DNA of 18,715 nt from Gemmatimonadota bacterium (GTDB lineage Bacteria > Gemmatimonadota > Gemmatimonadetes > Gemmatimonadales > GWC2-71-9), in assembly GCA_029862935.1 (NCBI GenBank), contig JAOTWK010000024.1, positions 1 through 18,715 on the forward strand. The letters run 5' to 3'. Made by a program: the position numbers and the translations under genes. Position 1 is the stretch's first letter; the number at the start of each line of letters is the position of its first letter. Below are positions 16,024 to 18,715 of this stretch, piece by piece. The notes under the pieces are model-generated. The model did no database searches. It was not told the origin of the DNA and saw only the letters and a list, made by a program, of their open reading frames with translations.

Positions 16024-16193
16024 AGGGTCTGGAAACCTTGATGAACCGTGCAACTGGTAGCGCGAGCGACGGTTGAGTCGTCTCGCGACTGTGCGTTGTC
16101 TGGGACAAGCTGTGGACCAATGGTGGATGGCGGCCATGGAATCCCCACGGCGCACAGACTCCAACATGCTGGATCCACATCTCCCCATTGCGA

Positions 16194-17576
16194 TCATCGC
16201 GCCGTCGCCAATTCTCGACGGGCATGTTCCACACGGTCTCGAAACCGGTCATCACCGGCCATCGATCGCTGAACCTTGTCGAGGCTGTGAATGACTGTTG
16301 AGTGGTCGCGCCCGCCGAATGCCAACCCGATCTCGACCAGCTGCATTCCCAGAAGCTCTCGAGCCAGAAACATCGCGACTTGGCGGGGCACTGTGAGTGT
16401 CCTGGTCCTGGCTTTGGACCGTAGGCCCTCGGGAGTGACTCCCCAGCGCCGCGCTACAACCTCCTGAACGCGGTCGACGCTGGGCAACGCTTCGGGCTCC
16501 GCCGAGCGGGCGCCTGCCGCTTCACGGATCTTGTCTGCCAGGGCCTCGCGTGCCAGCTCGATGGAAACTTCGCGGTGTTTGAGCGACGCGAAAAGCAAGA
16601 GCTTGATGATGGAGCCCTCGAGTTCTCGCACCGAACTCCGCACGTGCTCGGCGATGAACCGAAGAACGTCATCCGGGATGGTGAGCTCCAAGTGGTCTTG
16701 TTCCGCCTTCTTGCGAAGGATCGCGATTCGGTGCTCGAGGTCAGGCTGACTGATGTCAGCGACCATGCCCCACTCGAATCGGCTTACGAGGCGGGATTCG
16801 AGTCCCGGAATGTCCTTCGGGGGCCGGTCCGACGTGAGGACGATCTGCTTTTCGGCTTCGTGCAGTGCGTTGAACGTGTGAAAGAACTCCTCTTGGGTCA
16901 TTTCCTTTCCTTCGAGGAAATGCACGTCGTCAACCAGGAAGATGTCGACCTCGTTTCGGTACTTGCGCCGAAAATCGGTCATCGTACGGCTATGGATGCT
17001 CTCGATGACCTCGTTGATGAACTGTTCGGCACCCATGTACATGACACGGCTGTCCGCGTCGCGTTCGAGGACCGCGTGCGCAATGCCCTGCATGAGATGC
17101 GTCTTGCCTAGCCCGGTGGCTCCATAGATAAAGAGTGGGTTGTAAGTCTTCCCGGGGGCTTCGGCGATCGCGTAGGCCGCGGCCGATGCCAACTCGTTGG
17201 ACTTCCCAATGACGAACGTCTTGAAGGAATAGCGTTCATTGAGTGGGCGGGCGGCCCGGGCACGGGCCACGTTGGTGCCAGGCGCGGGTGCGACGAAGAA
17301 GTCCATCTGCGGGCGCCGAGTCCGATCCTCCTGGACGCGGAAGATGATCTCCAGTTCCGATTCGAGCCGCTCGGCGGCCAAGCGGGTGAGTAGGGCGCCA
17401 TGCTTCGACTCGTTCCATTCAACCGCGAACTGGTCGGGCGCGCCCAACATGAGTCGCCCCTCCTCGAACGCTATAGGCCGGAGCGGCTCGAGCCAGGTCC
17501 GAACAGTGGGATCGGGAAGCTCTGAGCGCGCTGCTTCCAACAGGCGAGCCCACGCTTGTTGGGCTGACGATTCCAT
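16194..17576 (-). CDS. dnaA: Chromosomal replication initiator protein DnaA
   Basis: The 460-residue product has the four DnaA domains. Domain I is residues 1-80 (WARLLEAARSELPDPTVRTWLEPLRPI), followed by a short linker. Domain III is the AAA+ ATPase, with NPLFIYGATGLGKTH (Walker A 152-159), DIFLVDDVHFL (Walker B, D216-D217) and the sensor motif LTSDRPPKDI. Domain IV is the DNA-binding part, with the DnaA signature LLGMQLVEIGLAFGGRDHSTVIHS from about 408. It opens the origin and loads the helicase. I place the start at ATG 17576; the frame stays open to 17750 but that part contains the promoter and DnaA box and does not look like protein. A TTG two codons upstream is a weak alternative. The predicted promoter gives a 5' leader of about 37 bases. 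Confidence 0.98.
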   Translation of the reverse strand: MESSAQQAWARLLEAARSELPDPTVRTWLEPLRPIAFEEGRLMLGAPDQFAVEWNESKHGALLTRLAAERLESELEIIFRVQEDRTRRPQMDFFVAPAPGTNVARARAARPLNERYSFKTFVIGKSNELASAAAYAIAEAPGKTYNPLFIYGATGLGKTHLMQGIAHAVLERDADSRVMYMGAEQFINEVIESIHSRTMTDFRRKYRNEVDIFLVDDVHFLEGKEMTQEEFFHTFNALHEAEKQIVLTSDRPPKDIPGLESRLVSRFEWGMVADISQPDLEHRIAILRKKAEQDHLELTIPDDVLRFIAEHVRSSVRELEGSIIKLLLFASLKHREVSIELAREALADKIREAAGARSAEPEALPSVDRVQEVVARRWGVTPEGLRSKARTRTLTVPRQVAMFLARELLGMQLVEIGLAFGGRDHSTVIHSLDKVQRSMAGDDRFRDRVEHARRELATAR

Positions 17577-17619
17577 CGACAATATGCGCGAACGGGTAGG
17601 GGGTTCCAAAGGGCTATCG

Positions 17620-17648
17620 ATGCTATCTCCCAAATGTGGAAAAGTCAA
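17620..17648 (-). promoter_or_regulatory. dnaA promoter
   Basis: On the minus strand TTGACT (17648-17643) and TAGCAT (17625-17620) are separated by exactly 17 bases, a good sigma-70 match. Transcription would start near 17613, 37 bases before the dnaA ATG. A DnaA box lies in the spacer next to the -35, which predicts repression of dnaA by its own product. Confidence 0.68.
17635..17643 (-). promoter_or_regulatory. DnaA box TTTTCCACA
   Basis: TTTTCCACA on the minus strand fits the relaxed DnaA-box consensus TTWTNCACA with no mismatch and is the best box in the window. It shares one base with the -35 of the dnaA promoter and fills part of its spacer. It lies eight bases from the -35 of the divergent rpmH promoter, so bound DnaA could affect both. 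Confidence 0.72.
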
Positions 17649-17650
17649 CC

Positions 17651-17680
17651 TTGACCCTGCGCGCCAGGTACGGCTAGTTT
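17651..17680 (+). promoter_or_regulatory. rpmH promoter
   Basis: TTGACC at 17651-17656 is followed by 18 bases and TAGTTT at 17675-17680 (a TAnnnT type -10). Transcription would begin near 17687, about 21 bases before the rpmH ATG. It would drive rpmH, rnpA, yidD and yidC. The -10 is weak, so the call rests mainly on the -35 and position. Confidence 0.5.
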
Positions 17681-17707
17681 TCGGGCCGTTCACGAAGGCC
17701 TTTTTGA

Positions 17708-17869
17708 ATGAAGCGAACATATCAGCCGCGCAACAGAAAGCGGACGGCAAAACATGGATTCCGCGCTCGGATGCGCACCCGGTGGGGTCGCGCGGTCCTG
17801 AGCCGGCGCCGTAAGAAGGGCCGCAAACGCCTCACGGTTCAGCTACCCTCGAAGCACGGAGGGCGCTGA
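17708..17869 (+). CDS. rpmH: 50S ribosomal protein L34
   Basis: The 53-residue protein reads [22 protein letters not shown], then the arginine- and lysine-rich core [19 protein letters not shown], the unmistakable L34 pattern. It is a structural protein of the large ribosomal subunit. Typical L34 has about 44-46 residues; here a short C-terminal extension QLPSKHGGR is present. A GAAGG lies about ten bases before the ATG. It is divergent from dnaA and its TGA overlaps the probable CTG start of rnpA. Confidence 0.97.
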   Translation: MKRTYQPRNRKRTAKHGFRARMRTRWGRAVLSRRRKKGRKRLTVQLPSKHGGR

Positions 17870-18210
17870 CGCGCGAGGGCATCCCTCGGTGTTGGCGCCT
17901 GACGCGCAAATCGGATCTCGCGGTGGTGCCCCGCCGCGGACGCCGTCGCCGGACCCCGCGAGTGGACATTTCCTGGTGTGGCAACGACCTTGGCCACCCG
18001 CGGTTTGGGCTGATTGTGCCGCGGCACGGTCAGACGGCAGTGGCCCGCAATCGAGTCCGGCGCCGCATCCGCGAGATCATGAGGCGAGCCATCCTCCCAG
18101 CTCTGGGTCCGATCGATGCGGTGATCCGGGTCCGGCCCCCTGCGTATCACGCGACCTTCCAACAGATCTCGCTTGATCTCGAGTCATGGGCGCACTCGCT
18201 TTCCGCCTGA
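17866..18210 (+). CDS. rnpA: RNase P protein component, probable CTG start
   Basis: From CTG 17866 the product has 114 residues, the usual RnpA size. It shows [23 protein letters not shown] (the N-terminal RL-x-R-x-x-DF type segment), [33 protein letters not shown] (with the RNR signature) and a C-terminal helix. No in-frame ATG, GTG or TTG lies between the upstream TAA at 17812 and the conserved RLTRKSDL block. The GTG codons at 17920 and 17923 come after it and would delete it. The CTG at 17866 has GGAGG upstream (17858-17862) and overlaps the rpmH TGA by 3 bases, in a CTGA junction; a CTG at 17899 is a poorer alternative. RnpA binds the RNase P RNA and helps process the 5' ends of tRNA precursors. 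Confidence 0.93.
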   Translation: MTREGIPRCWRLTRKSDLAVVPRRGRRRRTPRVDISWCGNDLGHPRFGLIVPRHGQTAVARNRVRRRIREIMRRAILPALGPIDAVIRVRPPAYHATFQQISLDLESWAHSLSA

Positions 18211-18425
18211 CACTCTGGCCCCGCGCGGCTGTGGCCGCCTTGATCCGAGTGTACCAGCTCGTGTCCTCGCCGTTTCCTTCACCTTGCCGCTACACGCCTA
18301 CCTGCTCGGCATACGCGCTGGAGGCGGTGAGTCGGTACGGCGCTCTCAAGGGATGCTGGTTGGGGTTTCGTCGGATTCTCAGGTGCCACCCGTTCCGCGA
18401 CGGTGGTGCGGACCCAGTGCCATGA
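18186..18425 (+). CDS. yidD: Membrane protein insertion efficiency factor YidD
   Basis: The 79-residue product holds the family hallmark [19 protein letters not shown], followed by [18 protein letters not shown], with three conserved cysteines. The N-terminus is a short amphipathic/hydrophobic helix ([17 protein letters not shown]). YidD is a small inner-membrane-associated protein that aids YidC-dependent insertion of membrane proteins. Its ATG lies 25 bases inside the end of rnpA, a normal overlap for this cluster, and yidC begins 11 bases after its stop. Confidence 0.97.
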   Translation: MGALAFRLTLWPRAAVAALIRVYQLVSSPFPSPCRYTPTCSAYALEAVSRYGALKGCWLGFRRILRCHPFRDGGADPVP

Positions 18426-18436
18426 CGGTGACATAG

Positions 18437-18715
18437 ATGGATCGTCGCACGTTGCTCGCGGTCGGCCTGATGCTCATCGTGGCTGTCTTGCCGTCGATCT
18501 TCCTGTCACCCAAGGAATTTCCGCAGACCACGGCTGTCGATAGCGCCGGATCGGTCGACACGGTTCGTGTCACACCACCGCCCGAACCACCCGTTCAGGT
18601 CCTCCAGCTGGAAGACTCGGTGCCACGCACCCCGCCACCGGTCGTCACAGCGCCGACAGTGATGGTGGAGTCGCCGCTCTACCGCTACGTGTTCTCGACG
18701 CGCGGAGGGCGCCTG
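18437..18715 (+). CDS. yidC: Membrane protein insertase YidC, 3' end outside window
   Basis: The first 93 residues are visible: MDRRTLLAVGLMLIVAVLPSIFL (first membrane segment), a Pro/Val/Thr-rich periplasmic linker with repeated PPP and EPP, then ESPLYRYVFSTRGGRL, which matches the start of the large periplasmic domain of Gram-negative YidC. The core insertase segments lie downstream of the window. YidC inserts proteins into the inner membrane alone or with SecYEG. GGTG sits six bases upstream of the ATG, and the position after yidD fits the standard gene order. Confidence 0.95.
   Translation, partial: MDRRTLLAVGLMLIVAVLPSIFLSPKEFPQTTAVDSAGSVDTVRVTPPPEPPVQVLQLEDSVPRTPPPVVTAPTVMVESPLYRYVFSTRGGRL

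Larger units (their letters stand above)
15952..16193 (+). other. oriC: Putative oriC unwinding region between dnaA and dnaN
   Basis: This is a 242-base non-coding gap. Near dnaA it holds DnaA-box-like 9-mers, none perfect: GGATCCACA at 16171-16179 (7 of 9 to TTATCCACA), TGTGGACCA at 16111-16119 (7 of 9 on the other strand), GGTGGATGG at 16122-16130 and TCTGGAAAC at 16028-16036 (6 of 9 each). Then comes a short GC-rich step and an AT-rich island (about 15981-16023) with DnaA-trio repeats and a palindrome. The order dnaA, boxes, GC-rich step, trios, AT-rich DNA, dnaN is that of the Bacillus subtilis unwinding site. The function is inferred from this order. Confidence 0.75.

Noticed and set aside
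17577..17750. Longer DnaA start at 17750
   Set aside because: The extension covers the predicted promoter, the DnaA box and the rpmH start, and DnaA domain I begins naturally at MESSAQQAW.
17923..18210. rnpA starting at GTG 17923
   Set aside because: This would remove the conserved N-terminal RLTRKSDL segment that RnpA proteins share.
1..18715. Rho-independent terminators, tRNAs, CRISPR arrays, insertion sequences
   Set aside because: I looked in the gaps between genes and saw no convincing hairpin followed by a T-run, no cloverleaf, no spaced direct repeats and no transposase-like product.

Overview
The window is a high-GC bacterial chromosome segment that spans the replication-origin neighbourhood. 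dnaA and dnaN run leftward on the minus strand. rpmH, rnpA, yidD and the start of yidC run rightward on the plus strand. Gram-negative envelope features (outer-membrane-like protein, lipoprotein, murein transglycosylase), a GWxTD-domain protein, a pseudopilin and a Ser/Thr protein kinase suggest Gemmatimonadota or a related lineage. That taxonomic placement is inferred from gene content and base composition; no 16S gene is present.

Layout, left to right. Bases 2-2236 (+) hold the 3' part of an MMPL/RND-type membrane transporter. Bases 2094-9778 (-) form one dense gene train read right to left: GWxTD-domain protein, Slt-like lytic transglycosylase, a small SEC59/DGK1/VTE5-like CTP-dependent lipid kinase, DNA polymerase I, a type IV pilin-like protein, and a small DUF4031-like protein that runs antisense into the transporter gene. 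Three junctions are 4-base GTGA or ATGA overlaps. Bases 9870-11410 (+) hold a soluble Ser/Thr protein kinase and orotate phosphoribosyltransferase (pyrE). pyrE converges with an AraC-type regulator (11379-12317, -) carrying a pseudo-receiver N-terminus.

At 12440-12802 (+) lies the RNase P RNA gene, about 5 kb from the gene for its protein partner. It is followed by a compact three-gene set (12856-14802, +): an 82-residue protein, a lipoprotein and an outer-membrane-protein-like product, none with a recognised function. dnaN (14842-15951, -) and dnaA (16194-17576, -) follow.

The dnaA-dnaN gap (15952-16193) looks like the unwinding site of oriC: DnaA-box-like sequences, a GC-rich step, five DnaA-trio repeats and a 19-base palindrome in an AT-rich island. 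The dnaA-rpmH gap (17577-17707) holds back-to-back divergent promoters whose -35 boxes form an inverted repeat, with a consensus DnaA box inside the dnaA promoter. rnpA appears to lack an ATG, GTG or TTG start; its best start is a CTG that overlaps the rpmH stop.

No tRNA, rRNA, CRISPR array, insertion sequence or prophage was seen. The window is mostly core genome; the less familiar parts are the rnpA start, the origin architecture, the DUF4031-like antisense overlap, and the unknown three-gene envelope set.
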